A DNA stretch of 64,000 nt from Pukyongiella litopenaei (GTDB taxonomy: Bacteria > Pseudomonadota > Alphaproteobacteria > Rhodobacterales > Rhodobacteraceae): contig NZ_CP027665.1 in NCBI RefSeq assembly GCF_003008555.2, forward strand, positions 1,054,001 to 1,118,000. The letters run 5' to 3'. The translations under genes and the position numbers were made by a program. The notes beneath the pieces were generated by a model. That model was not told where the DNA came from and made no database searches. It worked only from the letters and a program-made list of their open reading frames with translations. This document shows, one piece after another, positions 18,492 to 27,620 of the stretch (the stretch's first letter is position 1; each line of letters opens with the position of its first letter).

Positions 18492-18528
18492 TTCAAAAAA
18501 GAATTTGACCGCGAATCGGCTTTGAATC
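18490..18528 (+). promoter_or_regulatory. Three GANTC methylation sites in the ccrM control region
   Basis: GATTC at 18490-18494 and GAATC at 18513-18517 and 18524-18528 lie within 39 bases, 54-92 bases before the ccrM ATG. A -35-like TTGACC is at 18505-18510, and the two GAATC sites fall in the spacer/-10 zone behind it. No good -10 is present, which fits an activator-dependent promoter. CcrM methylates exactly this sequence, so methylation feedback is likely, as known for Caulobacter ccrM. Confidence 0.65.
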
Positions 18529-18548
18529 ATCCTGTCACCAACCAGTGA

Positions 18549-19688
<1,140 letters not shown>

Positions 19689-19763
19689 CGACACAAGCCA
19701 CTCACACACACGGCATCAACGAAAACCGCCGGCGCCCGCGTTATCGTTCCGGGCGCCACACCT

Positions 19764-19790
19764 GCCCCGCCGGTCCGGCGGGGCTTTTTT
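19764..19790 (+). terminator. Rho-independent terminator of ccrM
   Basis: gccccgccgg (19764-19773) and ccggcggggc (19775-19784) are perfect inverted copies directly followed by TTTTTT (19785-19790). It lies 76 bases after the ccrM stop. Confidence 0.93.
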
Positions 19791-19894
19791 GTGGACGAGT
19801 GTCAATGCCGACGAATGCCGACCGCGCGCATCTTGGCCTTGGGTCCGGGCCGCGCGGGCGCTAGGCTGGGCCGCGACGAACAACGGAGGCAAAG

Positions 19895-20344
19895 ATGGCT
19901 TTGAACGTATATCTCTCGGGCGAGATCCACACCGACTGGCGCGACCAGATCATAGCGGGCGCCGACGGTCTGGACGTGGCCTTCACCGCCCCGGTGACCG
20001 ATCACGACGCCAGCGACGATTGCGGCGTGGCGATCCTGGGCGCGGAACCCGACAAGTTCTGGCATGATCGCAAGGGCGCCAGCATGAACGCCATCCGCAC
20101 CCGCAAGGCGATCGCCGATGCCGATGTGGTGGTGGTGCGGTTCGGCGAGAAATACCGCCAGTGGAACGCCGCCTTCGACGCGGGCTATGCTGCGGCGCTG
20201 GGCAAATCGCTGATCGTGCTGCACGGGCCCGACCACGCCCACGCGCTGAAAGAGGTGGACGCCGCGGCGCTGGCCGTGGCGCAGGAACCGCGACAGGTGG
20301 TCGAGATCCTGCGCTATGTCCTGACCGGCGCGCTGCCGGGGTGA
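19895..20344 (+). CDS. YtoQ family protein
   Basis: 149 residues matching the YtoQ family: LNVYLSGEIHTDWRDQI at the N-terminus, FTAPVTDHDASDDCG near 32, KASMNAIRTRKAI-like region (KGASMNAIRTRKAIADADV) near 62-80, and QWNAAFDAGYAAALGKSLIVLH near 90-111. The fold resembles nucleoside 2-deoxyribosyltransferases (the SGEI, DAGYAAALGK and LIVL blocks), but no reaction has been shown for YtoQ as far as I know. Soluble. Its own transcription unit between the ccrM terminator and the convergent HD-domain gene. Confidence 0.9.
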   Translation: MALNVYLSGEIHTDWRDQIIAGADGLDVAFTAPVTDHDASDDCGVAILGAEPDKFWHDRKGASMNAIRTRKAIADADVVVVRFGEKYRQWNAAFDAGYAAALGKSLIVLHGPDHAHALKEVDAAALAVAQEPRQVVEILRYVLTGALPG

Positions 20345-20396
20345 CTGAACGGGGCGACCGGGACCGTTCCGGCCGCAGGTCTGGCAAGATGACCGG

Positions 20397-20996
20397 TCAG
20401 CCGGGTTCGCGCAGCAGCGCGTTCAGGCGGTCGGTGTAATCCGCCCGCACCTCGACCGGCGGGCGCAGGCGGATGGTGAGGTCGCCCATCACCGCCGCGT
20501 CCGGCCGGCCGAAGAAACGGTTTGCCTCGGCCTCGGTGAACCCGGCGATTTCCGTAGCTTCCATCCAGGCGCTGATACGGTCGGCCTTCTTGATCTGCTG
20601 TTTCACCCGCACCGGCAGCGCGGCGGGCAGGCCAAAGCGGATGCGGATCGCCACCGCGAGCCGCGCGTCCAACTCGCCATAGCTCGGCCCCACGGCGGCC
20701 TTCACCGGGGAAATCATGTCGCCGATCACATATTCGGGGGCATCGTGCAACAGCGCGGCCAGCCGCCATTTCGCCGGGGCCGCGGGCGCGATACGGCCAA
20801 AGATCTGTTCCACCAGCAGCGAATGCTCGGCCACGGAATAGGCGAAATCGCCCCGTGTCTGCCCGTTCCAGCGCGCCACGAAGGCCAGGCCATGCGCGAT
20901 GTCCTCGATCTCGACATCCACCGGGGTCGGGTCCAGCAGGTCGAGCCGGCGGCCGGATAACATGCGTTGCCAGGCACGGGGCTGTCGCGGGGGCAT
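20397..20996 (-). CDS. HD-domain phosphohydrolase, YfbR-like
   Basis: 199 residues. HD metal ligands: His in SVAEHSLLVEQIF near residue 61, HD in LAALLHDAPEYVIGDMISPV near 84-85, and a later Asp in KKADRISAW near 140. The VARWNGQT start and SVAEHS pattern match the YfbR-like dNMP 5'-nucleotidase/HD hydrolase group. The substrate is therefore probably a nucleotide, but this is inferred. I choose the ATG at 20996, 8 bases after aggag; ATG 21002 and GTG 21005 are in frame but too close to that site. Divergent from a small secreted protein gene across a perfect inverted repeat. Confidence 0.87.
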   Translation of the reverse strand: MPPRQPRAWQRMLSGRRLDLLDPTPVDVEIEDIAHGLAFVARWNGQTRGDFAYSVAEHSLLVEQIFGRIAPAAPAKWRLAALLHDAPEYVIGDMISPVKAAVGPSYGELDARLAVAIRIRFGLPAALPVRVKQQIKKADRISAWMEATEIAGFTEAEANRFFGRPDAAVMGDLTIRLRPPVEVRADYTDRLNALLREPG

Positions 20997-21100
20997 GGGC
21001 ATCACTCCTCAGGAACGAGGCGTTGGGTATATCCGCGCGCAGGCGGACGCAAACCGAAATCCGGGCCGCTCACGGCCACCCGGCGCCCGATCAATCGATC

Positions 21101-21154
21101 GTGGCCAATGGTGGAATACCTGCATTGGCCACCCTACATATGGTGAACTACCAT
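21101..21154. repeat. Two inverted repeats between the HD gene and a secreted-protein gene
   Basis: gtggccaatg (21101-21110) and cattggccac (21123-21132) are perfect 10-base inverted copies with a 12-base spacer (22 bases centre to centre, two helical turns). Nearby atggt/accat (21140-21144, 21150-21154) forms a smaller one. Either could be an operator for the divergent genes or an RNA hairpin in the leader of the 21212 gene. Confidence 0.5.
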
Positions 21155-21211
21155 GACGATGGGTGTCCTCACCCTCGCGGGCGGGCATCCCCGAACGCGA
21201 AGGAGAACACC

Positions 21212-21520
21212 ATGTTCAAACGACTTCTTGCGGCAGCACTTGTCTTTGGCGCGGCAGCCCTCGCCCCCCCTGTCGGGGCGCAGACGCTCACCTGCATGCC
21301 GCGCGAGATCCTGGTCGAGAAACTGGAAACCCGGCATGGCGAACACCTGACCGGCGGCGGGTTGCAGAACCCCCAGCACATGCTGGAGGTCTGGTCGTCG
21401 TCGAAATCGGGCAGCTTCACGGTTTTCGTGACGCGCACCGACGGTCTCGCCTGCGTGCTGGCGACGGGGCAATTCTGGCACAATGTCGCCGCCACGCCGG
21501 ATGACGAGATCGCCAGCTGA
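21212..21520 (+). CDS. Small periplasmic protein of unknown function
   Basis: 102 residues from the ATG at 21212, with a strong aaggag 7-12 bases before. A signal peptide (KR, a hydrophobic run LLAAALVFGAAALAPP, then VGA-QT) predicts cleavage near residue 23. The mature 79-residue protein has two Cys (in LTCMPRE and LACVLATG) that could form a disulfide, and a MLEVWSSSKSGSFTVFVTR beta-rich centre. Similar small proteins occur in alphaproteobacteria without known role. The longer open frame starting at 20855 crosses the HD gene antisense and is not used. Confidence 0.8.
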   Translation: MFKRLLAAALVFGAAALAPPVGAQTLTCMPREILVEKLETRHGEHLTGGGLQNPQHMLEVWSSSKSGSFTVFVTRTDGLACVLATGQFWHNVAATPDDEIAS

Positions 21521-21663
21521 CCCGTCAACCGTCCCGCGCCCGCCACGGTGCGGCCGGAACGGTGAAACCACAACTGGCGCCCGTTCATGTTACCGGGCCG
21601 ATCCACATTGTCCGTCCGCGGAATGGATGTTAGACGCGTTGCGGATAATTCTGGAGTTTCACC

Positions 21664-23058
21664 GTGACCGAGTCCTACATCGTCAAAGATATTTCACTGG
21701 CCGAATACGGCCGCAAGGAACTTGATATTGCCGAAACCGAAATGCCGGGCCTGATGGCCCTGCGCGCCGAATACGGGGAATCCAAGCCGCTGAAGGGCGC
21801 GCGGATTGCCGGATCGCTGCACATGACGATCCAGACCGCGGTGCTGATCGAGACACTGGCGGCGCTGGGGGCCGATATCCGCTGGGCGTCGTGCAACATC
21901 TTTTCGACCCAGGATCACGCCGCCGCCGCCATCGCCGCGACCGGCACGCCCGTCTTCGCAGTCAAGGGCGAGACGCTCGGGGAATACTGGGACTATTGCG
22001 ACCGCATCTTTCATTTCGAGGACGGCGGCGCGAACATGATCCTCGACGATGGCGGCGATGCCACGCTCTATATCCTGCTCGGCGCCCGCGTCGAAGAGGG
22101 CGAGGAGGACCTGATCGCCACGCCGACGAGCGAGGAGGAGGTCGCGCTGTTCGACCAGATCCGCAAGCGGATGGCCGCCAGCCCGGGCTGGTTCGTGAAA
22201 CAGCGCCACATGATCAAGGGCGTGACCGAGGAAACCACGACCGGCGTGCATCGCCTCTATCAGATGATGGAAAAGGGCCACCTGCCCTTCCCCGCGATCA
22301 ACGTCAATGACAGCGTCACCAAGTCGAAATTCGACAACAAATACGGCTGCAAGGAATCGCTGGTCGACGGCATCCGCCGCGCCACCGACACCATGATGGC
22401 GGGCAAGACCGCGCTGGTCTGCGGCTATGGCGACGTGGGCAAGGGATCGGCCGCATCGCTGCGCGGCGCCGGCGCCCGGGTGAAGGTGACCGAGGTCGAC
22501 CCGATCTGCGCGCTTCAGGCCGCCATGGACGGGTTCGAGGTGACCACGCTGGAAGACGCGGTGAGTAGCGCCGACATCTTCATCACCACCACCGGCAACA
22601 AGGACGTGATCCGCATCGAGCATATGCGCGAGATGAAGGACATGGCCATCGTCGGCAATATCGGCCATTTCGACAACGAGATCCAGGTCGCGGCGCTGAA
22701 GAACCACAAATGGACCAACATCAAGGACCAGGTGGACATGATCGAGATGCCCTCGGGCAGCCGGATCATCCTGCTGTCCGAAGGCCGGTTGCTGAACCTC
22801 GGCAATGCCACCGGGCACCCGTCCTTCGTGATGTCGGCCAGCTTCACCAACCAGACGCTGGCGCAGATCGAGTTGTGGACCCGTGGCGAGAATTACGGCA
22901 ACGAGGTCTATGTCCTGCCCAAGCACCTGGACGAAAAGGTGGCGCGGCTGCACCTGGACAAGATCGGCGTGAAACTGACCGAGCTGAGCCCCGACCAGGC
23001 CGCGTATATCGGCGTCAAGCCCGAAGGGCCGTTCAAGCCCGAGCATTACCGCTACTGA
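21664..23058 (+). CDS. ahcY: Adenosylhomocysteinase (SAH hydrolase)
   Basis: 464 residues from a GTG at 21664 with tggag upstream. Substrate-domain elements include [16 protein letters not shown] and [16 protein letters not shown]. The NAD-binding Rossmann motif is [19 protein letters not shown] near 260-278. The C-terminal end KPEHYRY is the conserved tail that closes the neighbouring subunit's NAD site. It splits S-adenosylhomocysteine to adenosine and homocysteine and relieves inhibition of methyltransferases such as the nearby CcrM. I looked for an SAH riboswitch in the 140 bases upstream and saw none. Confidence 0.98.
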   Translation: MTESYIVKDISLAEYGRKELDIAETEMPGLMALRAEYGESKPLKGARIAGSLHMTIQTAVLIETLAALGADIRWASCNIFSTQDHAAAAIAATGTPVFAVKGETLGEYWDYCDRIFHFEDGGANMILDDGGDATLYILLGARVEEGEEDLIATPTSEEEVALFDQIRKRMAASPGWFVKQRHMIKGVTEETTTGVHRLYQMMEKGHLPFPAINVNDSVTKSKFDNKYGCKESLVDGIRRATDTMMAGKTALVCGYGDVGKGSAASLRGAGARVKVTEVDPICALQAAMDGFEVTTLEDAVSSADIFITTTGNKDVIRIEHMREMKDMAIVGNIGHFDNEIQVAALKNHKWTNIKDQVDMIEMPSGSRIILLSEGRLLNLGNATGHPSFVMSASFTNQTLAQIELWTRGENYGNEVYVLPKHLDEKVARLHLDKIGVKLTELSPDQAAYIGVKPEGPFKPEHYRY

Positions 23059-23124
23059 CCGGACGCGCGGAGCCTTGGCGGTTCGGGCAATCCTGATCCG
23101 CCGCAAGGCTCCCGCGCGCGCGGG

Positions 23125-23206
23125 CGGCATCAAAGATGCCGTCCCGGCGCTTGGGCCCGGCAGCGCGCCCTGCGGGCGCGCTGGGGTTGCGCCCGGCGCA
23201 ATCCCC
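23125..23206. repeat. Three consecutive hairpins downstream of ahcY
   Basis: The 332-base gap 23059-23390 has no gene. It contains cggcatc/gatgccg (23125-23131, 23135-23141), agcgcgcc/ggcgcgct (23162-23169, 23175-23182) and ttgcgcc/ggcgcaa (23187-23193, 23195-23201). The last is extended outward by gggg/cccc with a one-base bulge. There are no T-runs, so these are stabilising or Rho-related 3'-end structures, or a dispersed repeat, rather than a simple terminator. Confidence 0.5.
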
Positions 23207-23303
23207 CAAAGCGCACGGCAACGGAATTCCCCCCACCCGGATCATCGCGCCTGGCACCGGGATCCACCCCGGCACCGGCCGCCGAAGTCCAGCGGGAATA
23301 GCG

Positions 23304-23345
23304 GGGAATTATTCCCTTTGAGCCCGGCAGGCTTGCGGCTAGTCT
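23304..23345 (+). promoter_or_regulatory. Possible promoter of the DUF2853 gene with a palindrome at its edge
   Basis: gggaattattccc (23304-23316) is a 13-base palindrome just ahead of TTGAGC (23318-23323), 16 bases, TAGTCT (23340-23345). A start near 23352 would give a 40-base leader. Found by eye, weak -10. Confidence 0.3.
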
Positions 23346-23390
23346 GCGCGAGGTAAACCCGCCAGTTATGTTGAAAACAGGGAGAACGAT

Positions 23391-23732
23391 ATGGGCAAGC
23401 GTGACGATCTGATTGCGCAATACGCGGATGATCTGAAAAACAAGTGCGGCGTCACGCCGGATATGGACCTGCTGACCAAGGTGACGATCGGCTGCGGGCC
23501 GGCGATCTATGACGCCGACGCCTCGACCGTCGCGGCGAGCCAGGAAAGCGAACTGGAAACGGTAAAGAACAACTTTCTGATCAAGAAACTGGGTCTTGCC
23601 GACGGGCCCGACCTGATGGATGGCATCGGCAAGGCGATCGACACCTACGGCAAATCCGAACGCAACAAGTATCGCGCGGTTTTCTATTACCTGCTGGTCA
23701 AGCATTTCGGCAAGGAAGCCGTTTACGGCTGA
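23391..23732 (+). CDS. DUF2853 family protein
   Basis: 113 residues, soluble and mostly helical. The DUF2853 pattern is evident: LIAQYADDLKNKCGVTPDMD near 7-26, LLTKVTIGCGPAIYDADAST near 27-46, and a C-terminal KYRAVFYYLLVKHFGKE near 94-110. The family is widespread in marine alphaproteobacteria and Bacteroidetes with no established function. A ribosome site, gggaga, precedes the ATG, and a strong terminator follows at 23765, so it is a single-gene unit. Confidence 0.9.
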   Translation: MGKRDDLIAQYADDLKNKCGVTPDMDLLTKVTIGCGPAIYDADASTVAASQESELETVKNNFLIKKLGLADGPDLMDGIGKAIDTYGKSERNKYRAVFYYLLVKHFGKEAVYG

Positions 23733-23764
23733 CCTGCTGCTGACCTGCTGAAGATTGCAGACGG

Positions 23765-23798
23765 ACACGCCCGGAACGCTCCGGGCGTGTTGCATTTT
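23765..23798 (+). terminator. Terminator of the DUF2853 gene
   Basis: acacgcccgga (23765-23775) and tccgggcgtgt (23780-23790) form a perfect 11-bp stem with a 4-base loop, followed by tgcatttt. Confidence 0.85.
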
Positions 23799-23854
23799 AG
23801 GCGTATCTTCAGGGCTTTGGCGTTGCGCGGCGGGGTGGTTCCGGGCTAGCACTG

Positions 23855-23959
23855 TTCCAACGGCCAGGATGGCCGGGACCAGAGATTTTCATACGCGTGT
23901 GGTGGATCGGGAACACGCGGGGTGAAAGGGAAGGTTCCGGTTTCGGGCCTTCCCTTTTT
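23855..23959 (+). ncRNA. Candidate small RNA with three stem-loops and its own terminator
   Basis: The previous gene has its own terminator, yet a promoter-like TTGCGC (23823-23828), 17 bases, CTAGCA (23846-23851) follows. The next 105 bases fold as cggcc/ggccg (23861-23865, 23871-23875), cgcgtgt/acacgcg (23894-23900, 23913-23919) and the terminal aaagggaagg/ccttcccttt stem with five Ts. No protein frame with a ribosome site fits. This is the usual architecture of an Hfq-type small RNA, but I do not recognise the family. Confidence 0.45.
23925..23959. terminator. Bidirectional terminator between the candidate sRNA and the EVE operon
   Basis: aaagggaagg (23925-23934) and ccttcccttt (23948-23957) form a perfect 10-bp stem. 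On the plus strand it is followed by Ts to 23959; on the minus strand by TTTC. It lies 50 bases past the end of the leftward tsaD-gpsA-yciI-EVE operon and can stop both transcripts. Confidence 0.8.
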
Positions 23960-24009
23960 CACGTTTCGCCACCGGTTTCCACACCGACCTGCCCCCGGTC
24001 GGAACGCGT

Positions 24010-24432
24010 TCAGCCGGGATCGGTCTTGCCCAGCGCGCAGACCTGGTGCCATTCGTCCCCGGTGACCGGCTGCACGGACAGGCGCGAGTTTCGGACCAGC
24101 ACCATGTCGGCCAGGGCCGGTTCCTGCTTGATCCGGTCCAGCGTCACGGGATGTTCGAAGGGGCGCACCGCCTTGATGTCCACGCAGTCCCAGCGGTCGT
24201 CATCGGTGGTGCTGTCGGGGTGGCTCTCGGCACAGACCTCGACGATCCCCACGACCGCCTTGTCCTTCTGGCTGTGATAGAAGAACCCGCGATCGCCCAG
24301 CTTCATCTCGCGCATGAAGTTCCGCGCCTGGTAGTTGCGCACGCCATCCCATTCCTCGCCGGCCTCGCCCCTGGCGACCTGTTGATCCCAGCTCCAGGTC
24401 GAGGGTTCCGATTTGAACAGCCAGAACGCCAT
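24010..24432 (-). CDS. EVE domain-containing protein
   Basis: 140 residues from MAFWLFKSEPSTWSWDQ. The EVE/PUA-like fold is marked by the GVRNYQARNFMREMKLGDRG stretch near 34-53, FFYHSQKDKAVVGIVEV near 54-70, and DIKAVRPFEHPVTL further on. EVE domains share the YTH/ASCH-like fold that binds modified bases in RNA or DNA; for bacterial single-domain proteins the ligand is generally unproven. The start codon overlaps the yciI stop by one base, with gaaggtgg before it. Last gene of the tsaD operon, followed by a bidirectional terminator. Confidence 0.92.
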   Translation of the reverse strand: MAFWLFKSEPSTWSWDQQVARGEAGEEWDGVRNYQARNFMREMKLGDRGFFYHSQKDKAVVGIVEVCAESHPDSTTDDDRWDCVDIKAVRPFEHPVTLDRIKQEPALADMVLVRNSRLSVQPVTGDEWHQVCALGKTDPG

Positions 24433-24701
24433 CAGCCGACCACCTTCTTCCATTCGGTCAGCTGGACGCTTTCGAACAGACCGGCCTTGGCATAGGGGTC
24501 TTTGTCGGCCCAGACCTGCGCCGCCGGCATGTCGGCGACATTCAGCAAGATCAGCGACCCGACCGGGTTGCCGTCCTCGATCAGCGGGCCGGCCAGCGTC
24601 GCCACGCCGGTCTTGGCGATGTAATCCAGATGGGCGGCACGGTTTGCGAGCCGCAGGCCCAGCGAGTCGGGCTTGTCCCGTGCGATCAGGGCAACCAGCA
24701 T
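24432..24701 (-). CDS. YciI family protein
   Basis: 89 residues with the ferredoxin-like YCII fold: RAAHLDYIAKTG with the conserved His near residue 24, GPLIEDGNPVGSLILLNVAD near 38-57, and DPYAKAGLFESVQL near 68-81 with the typical DPY. YciI proteins are small dimeric enzymes or ligand binders; one homologous domain is an HCl-releasing dehalogenase-type enzyme, but most have no known reaction. Starts one base after the gpsA stop and overlaps the EVE start. Confidence 0.92.
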   Translation of the reverse strand: MLVALIARDKPDSLGLRLANRAAHLDYIAKTGVATLAGPLIEDGNPVGSLILLNVADMPAAQVWADKDPYAKAGLFESVQLTEWKKVVG

Positions 24702-24702
24702 G

Positions 24703-25662
24703 TCATTCCTCCTTCAGTGGGCGGGCCAGCAAGGTTTCGGTGGCCCCGGACATGGACAATGTGCCGTCAAGCAACCCCACCACGCAATCGGTGATCGGCA
24801 GATCGACGCCGTGATCGGCCCCGGCCACCGCGCGGGCGGTGGCGGCGCCTTCGACCGTGATCGCGGGATCAAAGCCCTCGCCCCGGCCCAGCGCCAGCCC
24901 CAGCCGGTAGTTGCGCGACAGCTCGGACGTGCAGGTCAGCGCGAGATCGCCGAACCCCGACAGCCCCGCCAGCGTTTCGGGCCGCGCGCCGCGCGCCAGC
25001 GCCAGCCGCTGCATCTCGGCATAGCCGCGCGTCATCAGCGCCGCGCGGGCGCTGTCGCCCAGCCCGGCGCCGATCACCGCCCCGCAGGCAATCGCAATCA
25101 CGTTTTTCAGCGCACCGCCCAGTTCCGCGCCCAGCGTGTCGGTGGAGCGGTAGAGCCGCAGGTTCGCGGTGCTGAGCCGGGCCTGCAGCGCCCGCCCCGC
25201 ATCGGCATCGGCGCAGGCCAGCGTCAGCGCGGTGGGCAGGCCACGGGCGATATCGGCGGCAAAGCTCGGCCCGGTGAGCAACGCCGCCGTGGCGCCGGGC
25301 AGCACCTGGGCGATCACCGCCAGCGGCCCCAGCCCGGTCTGAAGCTCGATCCCCTTGCAGCAGGCGACCAGCGGATGGCCGGCAAGCCTGTCGCGATGAT
25401 CGGCCAGCACCTGCCGCAGGCGTTGCATCGGAACCGCCAGCAGGATCGGGCCGCACCCGGCAAGCGCGGCAATATCGGCCGCCGGCGTCAGCGCATCGGG
25501 CAACCGCGCACCGGGCAGGCGCGCGGGGTTCTCACGGGTCCGGGCCATGTCGCGGGCATGGCCGGCATCCCGCGCCCAGAGCGTCACCGGCCCCTGCCGG
25601 GCCATGGAAATCGCCAGCGCGGTCCCGAACGCCCCGGCGCCCAGCACACCGACCGGCGTCAT
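24703..25662 (-). CDS. gpsA: NAD(P)-dependent glycerol-3-phosphate dehydrogenase
   Basis: 319 residues. Rossmann motif [14 protein letters not shown] at residues 4-17, catalytic Lys region [14 protein letters not shown] near 130 and [20 protein letters not shown] near 180-199, then [20 protein letters not shown] near 235-254. It reduces dihydroxyacetone phosphate to sn-glycerol-3-phosphate for phospholipid synthesis. The ATG at 25662 overlaps the tsaD stop by 4 bases (ATGA). The upstream frame to 26454 is antisense-like noise within tsaD. Confidence 0.97.
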   Translation of the reverse strand: MTPVGVLGAGAFGTALAISMARQGPVTLWARDAGHARDMARTRENPARLPGARLPDALTPAADIAALAGCGPILLAVPMQRLRQVLADHRDRLAGHPLVACCKGIELQTGLGPLAVIAQVLPGATAALLTGPSFAADIARGLPTALTLACADADAGRALQARLSTANLRLYRSTDTLGAELGGALKNVIAIACGAVIGAGLGDSARAALMTRGYAEMQRLALARGARPETLAGLSGFGDLALTCTSELSRNYRLGLALGRGEGFDPAITVEGAATARAVAGADHGVDLPITDCVVGLLDGTLSMSGATETLLARPLKEE

Positions 25663-26756
25663 GCCTTGGCCCCCTTGCGGCCGCTGCCCAGCATCGCGGG
25701 GCTGGCCGTATCCAGCGGCCAGCGCGGCCGCGCGGCCAGATCCATGCCGTCCCGCGCCCCGGCCCGGAACCGCTCCAGCCCCGCATAGGCGATCATCGCC
25801 GCGTTGTCGGTGCACAGCGCCAGCGGCGGCGCGACAAAGCGCACGCCGAGATCGGCGCAGAGCGTTTCCAGCGCCGCGCGGATGGTGCCGTTTGCCGCCA
25901 CCCCGCCCGCCACCGCCAGCGCGGGTTCGGCGGGGGCTTCGTCGAGATAGAGCGCCAGCGCGCGCGCGGTCTTGGCCGCCAGCACCTCGGCAACCGCCGC
26001 CTGGAACCCGGCGCACAGATCGGCACGGTCGGCACGGGTCAATCCGCCTTTTTCGGCGATGATCGCATCGCGGGCGCGCAGCAGCGCGGTTTTCAGGCCG
26101 GAAAATGACAGGTTGCAGTCGTCGCGGTCGATCAGCGGGCGCGGAAAGGCGAACCGCGCCGGATCGCCCCCGCGCGCCTCGGTCTCGACCGACGGCCCGC
26201 CCGGCTGCGGCAGCCCCAGCAGGCGCGCGGTCTTGTCGAAGGCTTCGCCCGGCGCGTCGTCGATGGTGCCGCCCAGGCGGGTGAAATCCCCGGCCCCGCG
26301 CGCGATCAGGAACTGGCAATGCCCGCCGGACACCAGCAGCATCAGATACGGATAGGCCAGACCGTCGGTCAGGCGCGGGGTCAGCGCATGCCCGGCCAGA
26401 TGGTTGACCCCCACCAGCGGCAACCCGGTCGCGGCGGCCAGCCCCTTGGCACACATCACCCCCGCCAGAACCCCGCCGATCAGCCCCGGCCCGGCGGTAA
26501 CGGCTATTGCGTCGAGCGCGTCGAGCTCCAGCGCCGCCTCGGCCAGCGCCTGCCGCACGCAGTGATCCAGCTTTTCCGCATGGGCACGGGCGGCGATCTC
26601 GGGCACCACGCCGCCATAGGCGTCATGCAGCCCGGTCTGGCCGAACACGACCGACGACAGGATCGCGGGCAGGTCGCCGTCCTGCTGGCGCACCACCGCG
26701 GCGGCGGTATCGTCGCAGCTGCTTTCCAGCCCCAGAATGGTAATCGCGTCGGTCAT
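25659..26756 (-). CDS. tsaD: tRNA N6-threonylcarbamoyladenosine synthase subunit TsaD
   Basis: 365 residues. ASKHA/Kae1 signatures: [16 protein letters not shown] near 6-21, [21 protein letters not shown] near 70-90, the metal-binding [11 protein letters not shown] near 111, [11 protein letters not shown], and [20 protein letters not shown] near 160-180. With TsaB, TsaC and TsaE it transfers the threonylcarbamoyl group to A37 of ANN-decoding tRNAs. Start at [12 protein letters not shown] (26756), giving the family's normal N-terminus. First gene of a tight operon, divergent from hemD with a 74-base gap. Confidence 0.97.
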   Translation of the reverse strand: MTDAITILGLESSCDDTAAAVVRQQDGDLPAILSSVVFGQTGLHDAYGGVVPEIAARAHAEKLDHCVRQALAEAALELDALDAIAVTAGPGLIGGVLAGVMCAKGLAAATGLPLVGVNHLAGHALTPRLTDGLAYPYLMLLVSGGHCQFLIARGAGDFTRLGGTIDDAPGEAFDKTARLLGLPQPGGPSVETEARGGDPARFAFPRPLIDRDDCNLSFSGLKTALLRARDAIIAEKGGLTRADRADLCAGFQAAVAEVLAAKTARALALYLDEAPAEPALAVAGGVAANGTIRAALETLCADLGVRFVAPPLALCTDNAAMIAYAGLERFRAGARDGMDLAARPRWPLDTASPAMLGSGRKGAKA

Positions 26757-26830
26757 CGGTCCCACACGTTGCATCGCGCTCGGGCGGGGGGTATCACCGG
26801 AACCCTTGGCAAACAATCCCGCGAGCCGTC

Positions 26831-27568
26831 ATGACCCACCCCCGCCCCATCCTGTTGATGACCCGCCCGCCGGCCGCATCGGACCGGTTCGTGGCCGACC
26901 TGCCCGAACCCGTGCGCGACCGGACAGACATCGTTGCATCGCCGCTGATCGGCATCGACCCGCTGCCGGTCACGCTGTCGCTGGCGGGCGTGGCGGGGCT
27001 GCTGTTCACCTCGGCCAACGGGGTCGCGGCATCGGCGGCGCTGACCGGCAACCGCGACCTGCCCGCCTATTGCGTGGGCGAGGTCACCGCGCAGGCGGCG
27101 CGCGACGCGGGATGGGACGCGACCTGCGTCGGGCTCGACGCCAGGGAACTGGTGGCCGCGCTGACCCGTTCGCGCCCGGCCGCCCCCCTGCTGCACCTGC
27201 GCGGCGTTCATGCCAGCGGCGATATCGCCGGAGATCTGACCGCGGCGGGCCTGCCCACGCGGGCGCAGGCGGTCTATGATCAGCAGCTTCTGGCCCCGAC
27301 ACCCGAGGCGCTTGGCGTGCTGACCGGCGCCGTTCCGGTCATCGCGCCGCTGTTTTCGCCGCGAACGGCGCGGCACTTTGCCACCCTGCCCGCGACGGCG
27401 CCGCTGCACCTGCTGGCGCTGTCCGAGGCGGTGGCCGAGCCTTTGCGGGCACTGGAATTCCGCGAATTGCTGATCGCGGCGCAACCGGATGCGGCATCGA
27501 CCGCCGTGCTGGTCGAAACTTGCGTGAATCGGCTGGCTCGGGTTGAGGCCGAACCGGGGGCGCAGTAG
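26831..27568 (+). CDS. hemD: Uroporphyrinogen-III synthase
   Basis: 245 residues. The family is poorly conserved, but the order fits: N-terminal LLMTRPPAASDRFVADL, AGLLFTSANGVAASAAL near 56-72, AYCVGEVTAQAARDAGWD near 78-95, LLHLRGVHASGDIAGDL near 119-135, AQAVYDQQLL near 147, then PLFSPRTARHFA near 172-183 and the C-terminal LLALSEAVAEPLRAL. It closes the tetrapyrrole ring with inversion of ring D. hemC, which is often found immediately upstream in related genomes, is not here. Followed by the mitofilin-like gene and hemY. Confidence 0.88.
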   Translation: MTHPRPILLMTRPPAASDRFVADLPEPVRDRTDIVASPLIGIDPLPVTLSLAGVAGLLFTSANGVAASAALTGNRDLPAYCVGEVTAQAARDAGWDATCVGLDARELVAALTRSRPAAPLLHLRGVHASGDIAGDLTAAGLPTRAQAVYDQQLLAPTPEALGVLTGAVPVIAPLFSPRTARHFATLPATAPLHLLALSEAVAEPLRALEFRELLIAAQPDAASTAVLVETCVNRLARVEAEPGAQ

Positions 27569-27620
27569 AGTTCCAAAGCGCGATTTGGAGCCGTGCCGGA
27601 GAATCGAAGGGGTGAGCAGG

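Noticed and set aside
21521-21663. SAH or SAM riboswitch upstream of ahcY
   Set aside because: I found no stretch matching the SAH riboswitch core or a plausible pseudoknot, only a short leader with a ribosome site.
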